From: Sepioteuthis lessoniana
Taxonomy: Eukaryota; Mollusca; Cephalopoda; Myopsida; Loliginidae
Direction of reading: 5' to 3'
Assembly (NCBI GenBank): GCA_963585895.1
Contig: CAUZXS010000224.1
Span: 22,501-86,500 of the forward strand
Length of the DNA: 64,000 bases
In this document: in pieces, positions 31,696-42,011 of the stretch
Layout: each line of letters begins with the position of its first letter
How positions within the stretch are numbered: the first letter of the stretch is position 1
Position numbers and translations under genes: made by a program
The notes under the pieces: model-generated
Told to the model about the DNA's origin: nothing
Seen by the model: only the letters and a program-made list of their open reading frames with translations
Database searches by the model: none

Positions 31696-32373
31696 TTAAA
31701 GAACAAAAATCAGATCACGATGAGAAAAGTTTGCGCCGTCATACAATCCCTTCTTTCGCGTCGTCCAAATCACCATTCTAGCCACAGCCAGGATCGCGAG
31801 AAACACCACACGCTTCTCACCTCGATAAGGAGGGTCGATATTGTCCACGACGTAACCAACGTCAAGCAGCACGAGCTGTTTGGGATCGATGCAGGCCGTC
31901 CACTCCCCGACGTGACTATAAAACGGGCGAACCCGTTCGCAGGAGTAGAAAGCGTGCAAAGTCGTTTCTTTCTGGCTACTACTGCAGCGGAGACAATCGG
32001 GCATGTCTGCCAAACCCACTTTGAATGCCCAGTTGGCAAGGGGTAACGCGTTCCGTGCAAGCCGCCAGGTGAGCGAGACCTCGGTGTTGTTCAAGAAGCC
32101 CGAACCTGGCGCCCAATTGCATTGAAAGCGAATCACCTTCAGCAAACAGCCGGGTCGCGATACAGTTCCTTTCGAGACCGAAAAAAGGTCACTAGACCGA
32201 GGAAGTTTAAGGAGGGCCTTTTCGGTACTCGCGGGTAAACGGCACGGCATCCTTAGGCTTACGACGGCCTTCGGCTTCAGGGTCGGACTCCAGGCGTGTT
32301 CGAGTGAGAGAAAAAAATGTGCACAACGGAAAAAAAAAGAACAAAAAAAACAAACAAACGTGGTTTGTCTCAT
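31696..32373 (-). pseudogene. Non-LTR retrotransposon ORF2 C-terminus (zinc-binding RT tail)
   Basis: The frame reads CNWAPGSGFLNNTEVSLTWR, LARNALPLANWAFKVGLADM and then a zinc-binding module CLRCSSSQKETTLHAFYSC, followed by FYSHVGEWTACI. This is the post-RT zf-RVT-like segment of non-LTR retrotransposons. The CxxC, H and C ligands are present. No RT core is found. Its base composition is clearly richer in GC than its surroundings. It sits where the gag region of gypsy element 1 should be, in the same orientation. Confidence 0.75.
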
Positions 32374-32465
32374 CCCAAAACAAAAATCAAACGATAATGG
32401 TTGGATTGTTTGGGGAGGGTCACTGATGTAAGCTCTTGTTGTCTAACTTACGTAATCAACTGAAA

Positions 32466-32562
32466 TCGGAACCGTGCTGACTCAAGCTTTGTGATTTCTC
32501 GGATCCAAGTGCCCGTGGTTTGCTCTGTTTATTCGGGTGTTTCATTTGCATACCATGCAACA
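32466..32562 (-). repeat. 5' LTR of gypsy element 1
   Basis: Partner of 28585-28681. The inner boundary (32466) was set by alignment and is approximate. The right border is fixed by the CCTAG duplication (32563-32567). Confidence 0.7.
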
Positions 32563-32567
32563 CCTAG

Positions 32568-33150
32568 CTCAGTTTTTGTTGGGTTAATCAATCTGGCTTG
32601 TTTATTATTTTCAAATTTCTGTTTATGGTCCTTAAAAACAATATATGCATTTTTCTATTTAGTTTACGTAATTTATTTTTAATATTGAGCTTATTTGTGA
32701 ATTTTTGTGTATCTTTATTAATTTAATCAACAATGTTATTCTGGTCTAATTTATACTTCTCTGTTATCTTATTATGTAATATTTTCCAATATGTGGATCA
32801 ATTTTATATAAGTTTCTGGATTTGTCAGATTTGATTAACATCTTTTCCGAATTTTCAATCACAAATTTTGTAAGTTTTTTTTTTTTTTAAATCATCGTTA
32901 ATATTTCCAAATTTGATTTTTAAAAATTAATTTAAATAAGTCTTCTTGAAATTGTTCCAAAATTTTGTTGCTAGATGGGATCTTCAGTAATTTAAATTAA
33001 TTTTTTTTTCTTTATGTTCCATTCCTGGGTTATAGAAGAAGAATGTTTTCCATCGAATTCTCTAAATAAAGTCAACTATTATCTGTTAAAGATAAAATAA
33101 GTTGTTTCTTGGGTGGAAAAGGTATGTTTTTCACGGAAAAATTTGGGGTA
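32568..33150 (-). pseudogene. Reverse transcriptase, N-terminal half (element body)
   Basis: On the minus strand the reading includes KNAYIVFKDHKQKFENNKQA followed by RLINPTKTELG, interrupted upstream by stops. The word INPTKTELG lies at the gypsy insertion point and the same RT continues at 28579. Upstream sequence to 33436 is AT-rich and unassigned. Confidence 0.6.
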
Positions 33151-33435
33151 AATTTCTCCAAGGATCATAAAATAAAAAATAATGTATATTTGATAAAAAA
33201 TTTAAACTTACTAATATAACACTAAAAACTAGAAGGAACTATTCCATGTACTACACCGTTTCTTTATATATGTAAACAAATATTAAGAAACTACTATTTA
33301 ATAATTATATTAAAAGTTAGGAATTATTAGTTATATTAATAAAATATATATTACATATTAATCCTTTACTTGTTACTATTAATTTAACAATCAATATGCT
33401 AATTCTTCCTAATATAAATTACAAGGAATTTTTTA

Positions 33436-33802
33436 CATGTTCCATAATTAGAAACGTAATTTTTGTAAATTGATATTCGCATTTTGGATCTATTACTTTC
33501 TGACAACATAGATTATATTATTTAATATTTATAATACATAATAATTTCAAAAAATAATGAATTCATATTTTATTTTTTTAGTTTTAATTGAGTCGCAAGC
33601 CACTATTAAATTTTTCAGTATTCACGTTTTTATTTTTTTTAATTTTCAGTAATATTTGAATTAGGAGTAACGACTTTTTTTTAAAGAGGAAAGTATAAAC
33701 ATTATATCTGATAATAATATATGATATTTCTATTGTTAGAATTTTTTAAATTAAAAAAAGAAATTTAATAAAAATTTTTTAAAGATTCTCTTCTCGCCGG
33801 AA
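33436..33802 (+). repeat. Right inverted arm, inner part
   Basis: Reverse complement of about 27340-27727, with the shared words 'attactttctgacaacatagatta', 'gagtcgcaag', 'attcacgttttt', 'ttaaagaggaa' and 'attctcttctcgccggaag'. Its outer continuation resumes at about 36769. Confidence 0.8.
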
Positions 33803-34098
33803 GCAATATAAACACGAAGGATAACTTCAGGTATTATCAACAAAAAATTCAAGGGGATCATAAGCCTGTTTCAAGGCTCGCCGTCGGAAGTCCCCGGTGC
33901 TATCCAAAAGACAGTAGTTCCAAAGTTTTTCATACATTAAATCACCCCCCCACACACACACACACACACATACACACTTATTTATGAGTCCTTTTTTCAG
34001 ATCCAAACTTTATCAAGGACTGAAATGTTCGGGTGTCCGAATCGTCGCGTTGGGGTGGACATTGCAACAGTTGATTGTGGTACTTCGACTTCTCGGGA

Positions 34099-34740
34099 TT
34101 ATTTTCGCAGTGGGGTTGACATCGCAACAGTTGATTTCTGCACTGGGGGATTCTCTGGTATTACTGTGTCTGGAGTGTGAATAGGAACCCGGGGTGCTGT
34201 GTCCGGTCGTAGTGACGATCTTGATTCAATTTGCTCTGGTCCTAGTTTATTCACTGGAGTAGGTGACATCGGCTCAGAAGAACAGAGGCGAGCCCCCATG
34301 TAGTCTTGATGACGTCGAATAACACGTCCGTCTGGTAATTTTATTAAGAAAGGACATCCAACCCTCCAAAACATGCTCGGCCAGCCATCTGGGGCTACTG
34401 TTAAAGTTCTGGGCAAAAACCTCATGGCCTTTGTAAAACATCCACAGCTTGGTAGTTCTGTCATGGTGGAATTTCTGATGATCTTGGCTGAGGAGTATAG
34501 TGGTAGAGGTGGATGGTCTCAACCTGTCCAGATTTGTCTGTAACTTCCTTTTCATCAGCAGTTCTGCTGGTGTTACTCCAGTTGTGGTATAAGGTGTTGT
34601 CCTGTAGGATAGTAGGAACCGTGTTAGATTTGTTTCCAGAGTTCCACCTGACAACCTTCTCAGTTACTTTTAACAATTTTAACTGAACATCCAGCCTGGC
34701 CATTTGAGGCTTGATGGTAGGGGCTTCCTAGTAAATTCAG
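34099..34740 (-). pseudogene. Gypsy 2 integrase C-terminal region
   Basis: Frames at 34274-34654 and 34099-34464 carry TRFLLSYRTTPYTTTGVTPA and LLMKRKLQTNLDRLRP, the integrase C-terminal core, then LPDGRVIRRHQDYMGA from the chromatin-directed tail region. They are in different frames, so at least one shift separates them. A proline/serine-rich tail follows. Confidence 0.75.
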
Positions 34741-35518
34741 CAAACTCAAAACTGGTGAAGTATGGGCCATTGTCACTGACAAGGAGATTTGGAAGGCCGT
34801 GCGTGGCAAAACAACACTTTAATTTTTCAATTGTAGTGATTGAGTTTGTGGACCCTGTAAGGTATACCTCCTATCTATTTTGAATGAGCATCGGTGACTA
34901 TGAGCAGATTTCTACCGTTGTAATCGGTATAGTCCAGGTGGATCCGGTGCCAGGGATGTAGTGGTGACCTTGCAAGAGAGGTTCAAGAGCTCTGGCATGT
35001 ATGGCATCGGTTAACCTATTTCTCAATATCCGCATCCATCCCTGGCTACCACGCGTTGTTTCAAGCCAAGGCCTTCGTTTTAACCTTATCCGAGGGGCAT
35101 TGGTGGAGCTCCTTCGGGATTTATTGTTTAAGCGTGTGTAGTATCATCACTTCAGATTCCCAGAGCAGGCATCCATTTTTGACGCTCATTTCGTATCTCT
35201 TTGTATGAAACGTTGAGTAGGGGCACCGCCCCGGTAGATTTGTTCCTTATTGTACTGCTTGTTAGACCTTTGAAAGGACTGGATCCTTTGAGGTACGTCT
35301 GCGAACATCGGTAGAATCCCCTGTAGTGTGATCCAGGTGGTCCGTTAGGTGAATGATGTATCCTGGCGTCAGGACTTAATTTTCTTGCAGAGATAGACGG
35401 TTCATTGCGTCATCAGCAACAACATTTGTTCCTGGTTCGTACTTGATGCTATAATCATATGAACTCATCAACAGGGACCACCTAATGATTTTTGGTGGCA
35501 GGCTATCGAGGATAGGGC
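34741..35518 (-). pseudogene. Gypsy 2 integrase core, badly broken
   Basis: Between the RNase H and the integrase tail the expected zinc finger and the D-D part are present only as frame-scattered words. No frame longer than 60 codons survives. The assignment follows from position. Confidence 0.5.
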
Positions 35519-35884
35519 TTATCGGGCTAAAAAGACTGACGAGTGGCTCGTGATCTGTAACGATCCAGAAAGTCCGTCTAAGCAGGTACGGGTGGAATTT
35601 TTTACCCCAAAGATGATGTGTCGCCCTTCCTTATCTAGCTGGATGAAATTTTTTTCGGCTGCTGAAAGCGTCCGGGAGGCATAGGCAACCGGTTTCTCAT
35701 TACCATTTGGCATGATATAGGATAGAACTGCTCCCACGTGGTACTGACTAACATCACAAATGAAGATATGTTCTTTCTTGGGATCATAGTGGACCAAGAC
35801 ACGATTCGTTTGTAATGACTCTTTCGTTTGTTGAAACGCTAAAGAGTGATCTATTTCCCACCTCCAAGCAAAGCCTTTCCGCAA
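35519..35884 (-). pseudogene. Gypsy 2 RNase H
   Basis: The frame holds FAWRWEIDHSLAFQQTKESL (RT connection), VLVHYDPKKEHIFICDVSQY (RNase H start; the aspartate of CDVSQ is the expected catalytic position), HVGAVLSYIMPNGNEKPVAY and ASRTLSAAEKNFIQLDKEG. These are diagnostic of K02A2.6-type gypsy pol proteins. Confidence 0.85.
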
Positions 35885-36700
35885 CAGGCGGAATTAGGGC
35901 CCAGCTTATCTACAACGTTGGGAACATACCTTGAGTAAAACTGGAACAATCACAGGAAGGCTTTCAGTTCTGTCACATTACGCAGTACAGATGTAACTCT
36001 GAGAGCTTGTATTTTGTCCTCAGTAGGATGTAGACCTTTCGAATCTATCCGGTGACCAAGGAAAGTAATTGATGGAGCCATGAATTTGTATTTATCAAGT
36101 TTGACTCGGAGGCCGGAGGCCGGAGACTGAGAGTTTCTTCAAGACCTTGTCTAAGTTGTCTAAATGTTCTGCATCTGAAGATCCTGTTATTAAAATGTCA
36201 TCCTAATAACTTACAAATTGTGGTTTCCTCGCGAAAAGGTTGTCCATGCAACGGTGATATATGCCAGGGGCAGACTTGACTCCAAAACTGAGGTGGTTGA
36301 ACTGGTACAGGCTTCAAGGGGTGTTGATCGTTGGGAATTTCTTAGAGTCTTTGTGCAACGGAACCTGTAGAAATGCAGATCTAAAAATCCAGGTTTGTGA
36401 ATTTTCTTCTCTGGCTCAGTTTCGTTTATAGGTCTAAAGTCTTTAGTATTGGATACGATTCCAGGTTGGTACACTTATTCAAGGTCATCTTGTAGTCCCC
36501 ACATAGACGATTGGTCTGTTTTAAGGTCTGCAACGATTGGGGCTGCCCATTCCGAATACTGTATGGGTTCGATTATCCCCAAAGACTCCGGCCTGTCCAG
36601 CTCTTTGTCCATCTTTTTCCGCAATGTTTGCAGAAGATAGGTTTTGTGTTTGGGTCGACTCTAAATGATGCTATGTAATTTCTTAGTTCACCCAGCTTGT
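35885..36700 (-). pseudogene. Gypsy 2 reverse transcriptase
   Basis: Read from 36700 down: YLLQTLRKKMDKELDRPE, SLGIIEPIQYSEWAAPIVAD, then VYQPGIVSNTK, with motif regions scattered over frames. LDKYKFMAPSITFLGHRIDS and KGLHPTEDKIQALR mark the thumb. Many stops and shifts; not functional. Confidence 0.75.
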
Positions 36701-36768
36701 CTTTGAAAACATCCTAGGGCTACGCCAAAGACAGTAACTCCCAAGCTTTTCATACATTACAAAATACA

Positions 36769-36895
36769 CCCAAATAATATTCAAATACTAGACAGTATTT
36801 CCTTTCATCATCTGATGAGGGTCATCATAGACCAGAAATAAATTTACAATGACATCAAAGAATTGAATTTTTTATTTTTATTTTTGTATAAAAAA
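36769..36895 (+). repeat. Right inverted arm, outer part
   Basis: Reverse complement of 27206-27340, ending in AT-rich text that matches the extreme left end. It contains the outward-reading hammerhead-like core at 36808-36853. Confidence 0.8.
36808..36853 (+). ncRNA. Hammerhead-like motif, right arm
   Basis: Stem I TCAT (36808-36811), core CTGATGA (36812-36818), stem II GGTC/GACC with loop ATCATA, GAAA (36835-36838), stem III ATAAA/TTTAC, cleavage A (36848), ATGA (36849-36852). Stem I pairs over four bases. The A15.1-U16.1 pair is lost (C at 36847), so activity is doubtful. The left arm keeps that pair but has lost stem I. Confidence 0.55.
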
Positions 36896-37019
36896 TATTT
36901 TTGTTCTGCACGTGAGTTTTGACATATCTTTAATCCCAAATAAATAATACAGTCGATAGCCGTTGGAATTGAGCACTCAATCTGGAGACTCATACCCCTT
37001 GGACTTATTCCCCCGGATT

Positions 37020-37210
37020 ATATATATATATATATATATATGTATATAAGGTAGTGATTTTCAAACTTTTTGGAGCCGGCATCCCTTTCTATTTCAGGGT
37101 CTATCTCGTGGACCTTCATATCAATAAAAATGAAATCTCATGGACCCCATCATCAATAAAAATGAAATTTATCAAAATATTTAATGAAAAAACACATCCA
37201 ATATTTGCAC
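37020..37210 (+). repeat. (TA)n and possible hAT-type end
   Basis: After a TA run (37020-37042), 'gtagtgattttcaaactttt' at 37051 resembles the 'CAGTGGTTCTCAAACTTTTT' start of hAT elements. A 33-bp direct repeat ('atcaataaaaatgaaat') follows. No opposite end was found. Confidence 0.35.
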
Positions 37211-37454
37211 GGAATTGTGACATTTAACGAGGGATGTGCTTGCCTTGGAGCAAATTGTCAATTCTTACAGATATTTTTCACAAAGATACACACACTTCAC
37301 TTTGAAGAACTCTAGATCTGAGGTGATTAATATGATTGATTGATTTTAATGGCATGTCAACCCGGCTGGGTTTATTTTATGCCTACAGGTTAAGGAATTG
37401 CGTATGTTTATGTTTACATTTTGTTTATATTTAGCTTTGCTTTGTTTTTTGCTT

Positions 37455-37660
37455 TTGTTTTTTTAGTTAATGGTATATCAATTTTTGTGGGTCATTTAAT
37501 GCCAAAGCTATCCTAATAGTAGTGATACTATTTAACCCATAACTGAGGGAATAAGGGAGTCCTTACCTTTCAGCGGGGGTATTTGTCCGAATGGAATTTA
37601 AACTCGTTTGCTTCGAGGCTGCATTTGAGTATTTTAGCCACCACGCAACAGCAAATCCCC
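37455..37660 (-). repeat. SINE-B copy
   Basis: Reverse landmarks are 'ttaatggtatatcaatttttgtgggtcatttaat', 'gccaaagctatcc', 'taacccataactgaggg' and 'tggaatttaaactcg'. The head 'gttgcgtggtggctaaaat' is at the right end. Confidence 0.75.
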
Positions 37661-37800
37661 ACTCCATTTTTTGTGTAGTTTCTTAAGAGTTTTCCCCACA
37701 CACAAAGTTACATGATATCAGGTATTCCTATCTAATACAATCAATTTGTAAACAGATCTATTTGAGCCATAAGTGGGACCCTAACAAGTACGGGGTTTCA
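37660..37800 (+). repeat. Rep-1 fragment
   Basis: 'ttttttgtgtagtttcttaagagtttt', 'atctaatacaatcaat', 'aaacagatctatttgag' and 'gtgggaccctaacaagt' occur in the family order. Confidence 0.6.
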
Positions 37801-37869
37801 AGGTATTTTAGTTGTTGTTTGCTATCTGACTCCGTTTTGGTTTTCTCTCTTACCCCACGTTATTTTGCT

Positions 37870-38070
37870 GGTTTGACTTCTTGGATATGAAGGCTGTAAA
37901 GGAATTATATGGAAAGAAGATAGGAAAAGAAGAATGGAGGCCACGATATCTATTATATTTTGACTTAATTTCTGGGTTTAACGACCATTCAGTGAGTGAT
38001 AAAAACTATTCCTGAATCCAAATGAAATGGTTGCATCTCCCAGACAAGGTGTTAGTCTTTTCCGGGTATA
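37870..38070 (-). repeat. Dispersed repeat family E, copy 3
   Basis: Matches the 3' part of copies 1 and 2 in reverse: 'gaaggctgtaaaggaat', 'gggtttaacgaccattc' and 'cccagacaaggtg'. Confidence 0.5.
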
Positions 38071-38315
38071 AGTAAAGTTGGCGACTATAGTCTAGAGTGA
38101 CCCGAAGGCTCCCTTTTCAATAGCTACTACACCAAGGTGTAGGGAAGGGCGCTACTTCTTTCCCTGGATTGCTCCACTTTACCCTTGATCCTTACCTTAT
38201 AATGCAAGGAGGGATCAAGTACCATTTTTTGAGTCTTTGGTACGACTCGACCTGGGATTGAACTCTGGTCTCCCGAGCCATTGGCGAACACTCTAACCGT
38301 TAGGTTTCCGGGTAT
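38068..38315 (-). repeat. SINE-C copy
   Basis: Starts 'agtaaagttggcgac', passes 'gacccgaaggctccc' and 'agctactacaccaagg', and has the head at the right end ('ggttgaa'-like box B as 'gggattgaactctgg', 'gctaaccgttagg'). The family core is complete. Confidence 0.75.
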
Positions 38316-38739
38316 ATATGTCCAAATATTAGTGTTTAAGGCGTTAACATATGTTAAACGCTTTGGGGGAGATATGTCTAAGTCCGGTGCTTTTAGTTCG
38401 TAGTTCAATAGGTCCATTTTGATACTTTTTATATTTTGCCTGTATGTTAACTGAGACGTCTGCTACTAGTGAAAGGTTAGCCAGTGCGCCGCTTAAAGAC
38501 GGATGCATTGGGCCTTCCACTAGCAGCAATGGAGATTGAGGTGTTTACTCATCGCCGTCCGCTGCTGAAAAGAGAACGGGTTTCTTTCTTTTGGCGAAAG
38601 GGTTCGTTTTTGTTTACGCGTTGCCCCTTTTCCTGCCAGGGGCTTCCGGGAGTTTCTGCATTTTTTTATATTTATTTTTAATTAAAATTTAATTTTCTTT
38701 TTCTATCCACTACTCAAGTATTACCACTCTGTCGGTTTT

Positions 38740-39205
38740 TGGTTTGGTTTTATGGCATATCAACCATTCTAGGTTATTGAATACCAAATCCTTTTCATAC
38801 ACATTTTGTAGATAACATTTTAAAACGAATCTGCGCCCATTTTTTTTTCACACAGTTAAATGGTTTCACTTATTTCTATCTAATACGAATTATTCTATTT
38901 ACTATCAATCATTTGTTTGCACACAGTTTAATGTTTTCAAGTATAGTTATTTAATACTAACAATTCAATTAAACATCAGTCATTTGTTTACACACAGTTA
39001 AATGATCAAATAGTTCTATTTCAAACAATTCAGTTTAGCATGTCAGAGTTAAATGGTTCCAAGTATTGCTATGTATCACTAACAATTCAATTAAACATCA
39101 GTCATTTGCTAAATGATAAACAGTTTTATTCAAGCAATTCAGTTTAGCATAAGTCATTTGTTTGCACCCAGTTTAAATGCCAAAGTACACAGTTGAAATG
39201 TCCAA
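38740..39205 (+). repeat. SINE-B tail fragment and Rep-1 tail array
   Basis: 38740-38800 is a reverse SINE-B tail ('ttatggcatatcaaccattc'). Five or more 'tttgtttgcacacagttaaatg' type units follow to 39205. Confidence 0.6.
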
Positions 39206-39445
39206 CAGTTTTATTTGGCCCATAGATAGGACCCTATCAAGTGCTATCACGCTGAACCAGAGTAGACGCGGGAGCGATGGCTATGAAGGTGTACTCCACA
39301 TTCTCCAAATCTTCAGCTTTACTGGAACCTCACTATCAGAGTTTTTTAGTGTCATATCTTGGACATTCGTTGGAGGAGTCTTACCCCTCAACTGAGATGC
39401 AGTCGATGCATTCTGCAGTCCCTGCTGACTAGGCCACTCCCACTC
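39205..39445 (+). repeat. Rep-1 copy, long
   Basis: 'atttggcccatagataggac', 'aagtgctatcacgctgaacc', 'agagtagacgcgggagcgatgg' (split words), 'ggtgtactccacattctcc', 'ggaacctcact', 'agtgtcatatcttgg' and 'gatgcagtcgatgcattctgc'. It defines the 3' part of the family, also seen at 51080-51300 in reverse. Confidence 0.7.
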
Positions 39446-41040
39446 GGGATCAATATTGATTTGTGTCTGGTCATCATATTGATAGAGTCATAACATGGTG
39501 TTTGAAGGTATGGAATTAATAAATAATGATTACGCAGTGTTAGCTTTTAGCGTTGGTTTATTAGACGAGAAGTACAATAAAGCGTGTCTGTGTTCTTTTT
39601 ACATGTCGGGCTGGAAACTACTTTTATTAAAGAAACGCGTTCTTACTTTACTATTCTATGATCTAAGGGAGGTAACTTCAAGTTACATAGAAGCTGAAAT
39701 TTTTTCTCATAAATATGCTATTGCAAAAGGTAACAGAATTTTGATCGCCTTTTGAGCCAGCAATGGATATTCAGAAACCACGCGGAGGTGGAGCTGGTGT
39801 AATTGAAAATATTTTCCGTTATATGTTAAACTGAGAGCTTTTAATTTTGTGTGTTGTATTTTTCCAAAATTCTAATTACATAATTATCTTGGGTCAATCT
39901 TACACAAGACAAAAGGAAAACATGAAGAACGTAGAGATATGTCGGAAATAAAAGCGAAAAATTTTATCAATACAAGACGCACAAGTTGACAAGTTATAAC
40001 AATGTATTCCAGCAGACAAAATTAAATATGTAGAGACTAGACTTCTTTTGGGTAGAGTTTGGGTTTTTGTGGAGATAAATGTTTTCCCTTCTACCTCGAG
40101 GTAGTTGATTGGATTGATTTTAATGGTATGTCAGCCCATCTAGGGTTATTTTATGCTGCTAGATTAGGGAATCGCATTCATTATAGATTTATATTTACAT
40201 TTTGTGTATAGATTTTTCATAAGAGTTTTTTTTGGGGGGGATACGGTCAAATGTTATCAAGTATTCCTATCTAATACAAATAATTTGCACTTATTTGTAT
40301 GATTTAAATTATTCCTATCTGAAACAAATAATTTATACGCAATCATGTGTTTCCAAATAATTATTTCTATTTAATGATATTTATTTGTTTGCACTACGTT
40401 ATATCATTTCAAGTAACAAAAGATAATAATCCTTACTAAACTATTAAAACCTAAATAACTATTCTTAATACAAAAAAAAAAAAGTTATATAGTATTTTAG
40501 CGACAGGGGCAAATTGTAGTCTGCCCTGTTACATTAAGAAGAAAGGAAATACAGGAATGAGGACGAGAATATTGATGAGTTTCAAGGAGTTTAATGACTG
40601 CCAGAAAAATTGCCCTTGTGCTGTGACTTCGTACATGGAAGAAAACAGTTGCAAATGATAAAGCCGGAATTAAACATCTAACTTTGAAATTTTGAGGACC
40701 AGTGGGTCTTGGAGGAATGGATACATGATGAAGGAATGGACTCCTAAGGGAACACTGGCCCAAAATTTGAATGTGCTCATTTCATGTTGTGATGGTCTGT
40801 TACTGCAGCTGGAATCGTCAAGAAGAGTCAGTGAAGAAGAGAAGAGGACGAAAGAATGTTACGCCGCCTTTAATATTGCCCGGGGAAGTCATCCGGGCAG
40901 AATAGCATGAATCATTCTCATTGGACGAAATATATAAATTCGAAATCCCAACAGCAAAATGATTCCCGCATTAAATGATAATTTGAAATTCTTTCTGCTA
41001 CAGTATCAAGTATTACTAATTCTAATAATCGATGCATAAT
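39445..41040. other. Unassigned region, small Rep-1 fragment
   Basis: An 86-codon frame (39495-39755) and frames around 40497-40910 have no family I recognise. 40110-40320 is a Rep-1 5' fragment ('tttaatggtatgtcagcccatc', 'tatttacattttgtgtat'). I see no host gene. Confidence 0.35.
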
Positions 41041-41042
41041 TA

Positions 41043-41900
41043 CGTGGTGTATTCAATAAGTTTCCAGACTTTTTTTGTACATGCATTTAAAATTCTCGTG
41101 GGCTCTTGAAAATTCACTATGTTATTGTTATTCTTATGAGATGACTGACCAATTTTTATGGTTTCAGGTTCAAATGAACAGCTACAGCAGCAATTGGAAT
41201 ACACCCTACTAAAGCCTCATTGTCACAGCTAGTGAATTTCAAAAATGCAATCTGGACGTGAGGACACATTAGAAGAACGATATACAATAAAATTCTGTTT
41301 TAAACTTGGAAAAAATGCTACAGAAACCTATGGAATGCTTCAGACTGCTTTTGGACCATCTTGCATCAGTTTTTGAGTGGTATAAAAGATTCAAGGAAGG
41401 TAGGGAGTCTGTGAGGGATGATGAGAGGTGTGGGAGGGGTAAGGAAGTCAACACACCAGAGCTGATTGGCCAAAGGGTTAGGGTTAGATTAGGGTTACTA
41501 TGTTGAGGTTTTAAGGGGAATTCAGGAAGAGATTCCTAGGGAAGAGGCCAGCACTCTTCAAATTGGGTCAGCGGTATTTCCACCAGGACAATGCACCAGT
41601 CCACAACTCCATCCTTGTCACAGACTATTTGACCAAGATGAGCATCAAGACAGTTTCTCACCCTTCCTATAGTCCAGAGCTTGATCCCTGTGACTTTTGG
41701 TTATTCCTTAAACTCAGAGGCTGTCGTTATGAGACATTTGAGGAGATGAAAGAGGCTGTGACGAAGGTCATTGACACGCTCACACAAGAGGACTTCCATG
41801 GGGCCTTCGAGAAGTTGTTGTAACGGTACAACAAGTGCATTGCAGCCGGAGGAGATTACTTCGAAGGGGAAAAGTCTGGAAACTCCTTTAATGATCCTCG
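41043..41900 (+). mobile_element. Deleted mariner-like element
   Basis: Flanked by TA on both sides (41041-41042 and 41901-41902). The left end 'cgtggtgtattcaataag' and right end (reversed) 'cgaggatcattaaaggag' both run into 'tttccagactttt', an imperfect terminal inverted repeat of about 30 bp. Length 858 bp against about 1.3 kb for an intact mariner, which fits the missing middle of the transposase. Confidence 0.85.
41280..41823 (+). pseudogene. Mariner transposase, internally deleted
   Basis: The N-terminal part reads FCFKLGKNATETYGMLQTAF followed after a frame change by SVFEWYKRFKEGRESVRDDE, the DNA-binding region and linker. The C-terminal frame (41563-41823) contains HQDNAPVHNS with the second catalytic aspartate and SPELDPCDFWLF with the third, as in D34D mariners. 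The region with the first aspartate, between about 41505 and 41540, is deleted. An in-frame stop is present. It cannot encode an active enzyme. Confidence 0.85.
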
Positions 41901-42008
41901 TATATGGTTTAAATTAGTTATTCCTATTCAATAATTTGCACAGTTAAATGGTTTCAAGAATTCCTATCTAATACCAATAATGTGTATGCAGTCATATTGT
42001 TTGAAATT

Positions 42009-42011
42009 AAC

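Larger units (their letters stand above)
28585..32562 (-). mobile_element. Ty3/gypsy element 1, inserted in the RT gene
   Basis: Bounded by 97-bp terminal repeats (28585-28681 and about 32466-32562) and CCTAG duplications. It begins TGTTG and ends CAACA on the plus strand. The pol gene lies on the minus strand (31340-28937). Gag and protease are not recognised; in their place is a fragment of a different retrotransposon (31450-32373). The element is 3978 bp, short for a gypsy. The LTRs differ at many positions although the target duplication is exact, so they are old or were converted. Confidence 0.8.
33803..36768 (-). mobile_element. Gypsy element 2 fragment inserted in the right arm
   Basis: About 2.9 kb of gypsy pol on the minus strand interrupts the right arm. 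A direct repeat of roughly 45 bp ('aaagacagta', 'ttttcatacatta') occurs near both ends (about 33905-33945 and 36724-36762). It could be a remnant of short terminal repeats or a pre-existing duplication. (CA)n lies at 33946-33976. No clear target duplication was found. Confidence 0.65.
27206..36895. mobile_element. 9.7-kb element with inverted hammerhead arms and an RT (composite, nested)
   Basis: Left arm 27206-27727 is the reverse complement of a right arm that is now split: 33436-33802 (inner part) and about 36769-36895 (outer part). Matching words include 'ttctcttctcgccgg', 'cccaaataatattcaaatac' and 'ctgatgagggtcatcatag'. Between the arms lies a broken RT gene on the minus strand in two halves (33150-32568 and 28579-27689). 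Two later gypsy insertions explain the rest. RT family, hammerhead arms and arm orientation suggest a Penelope-like or related retroelement. An alternative is an unrelated RT captured between inverted repeats. Confidence 0.65.
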
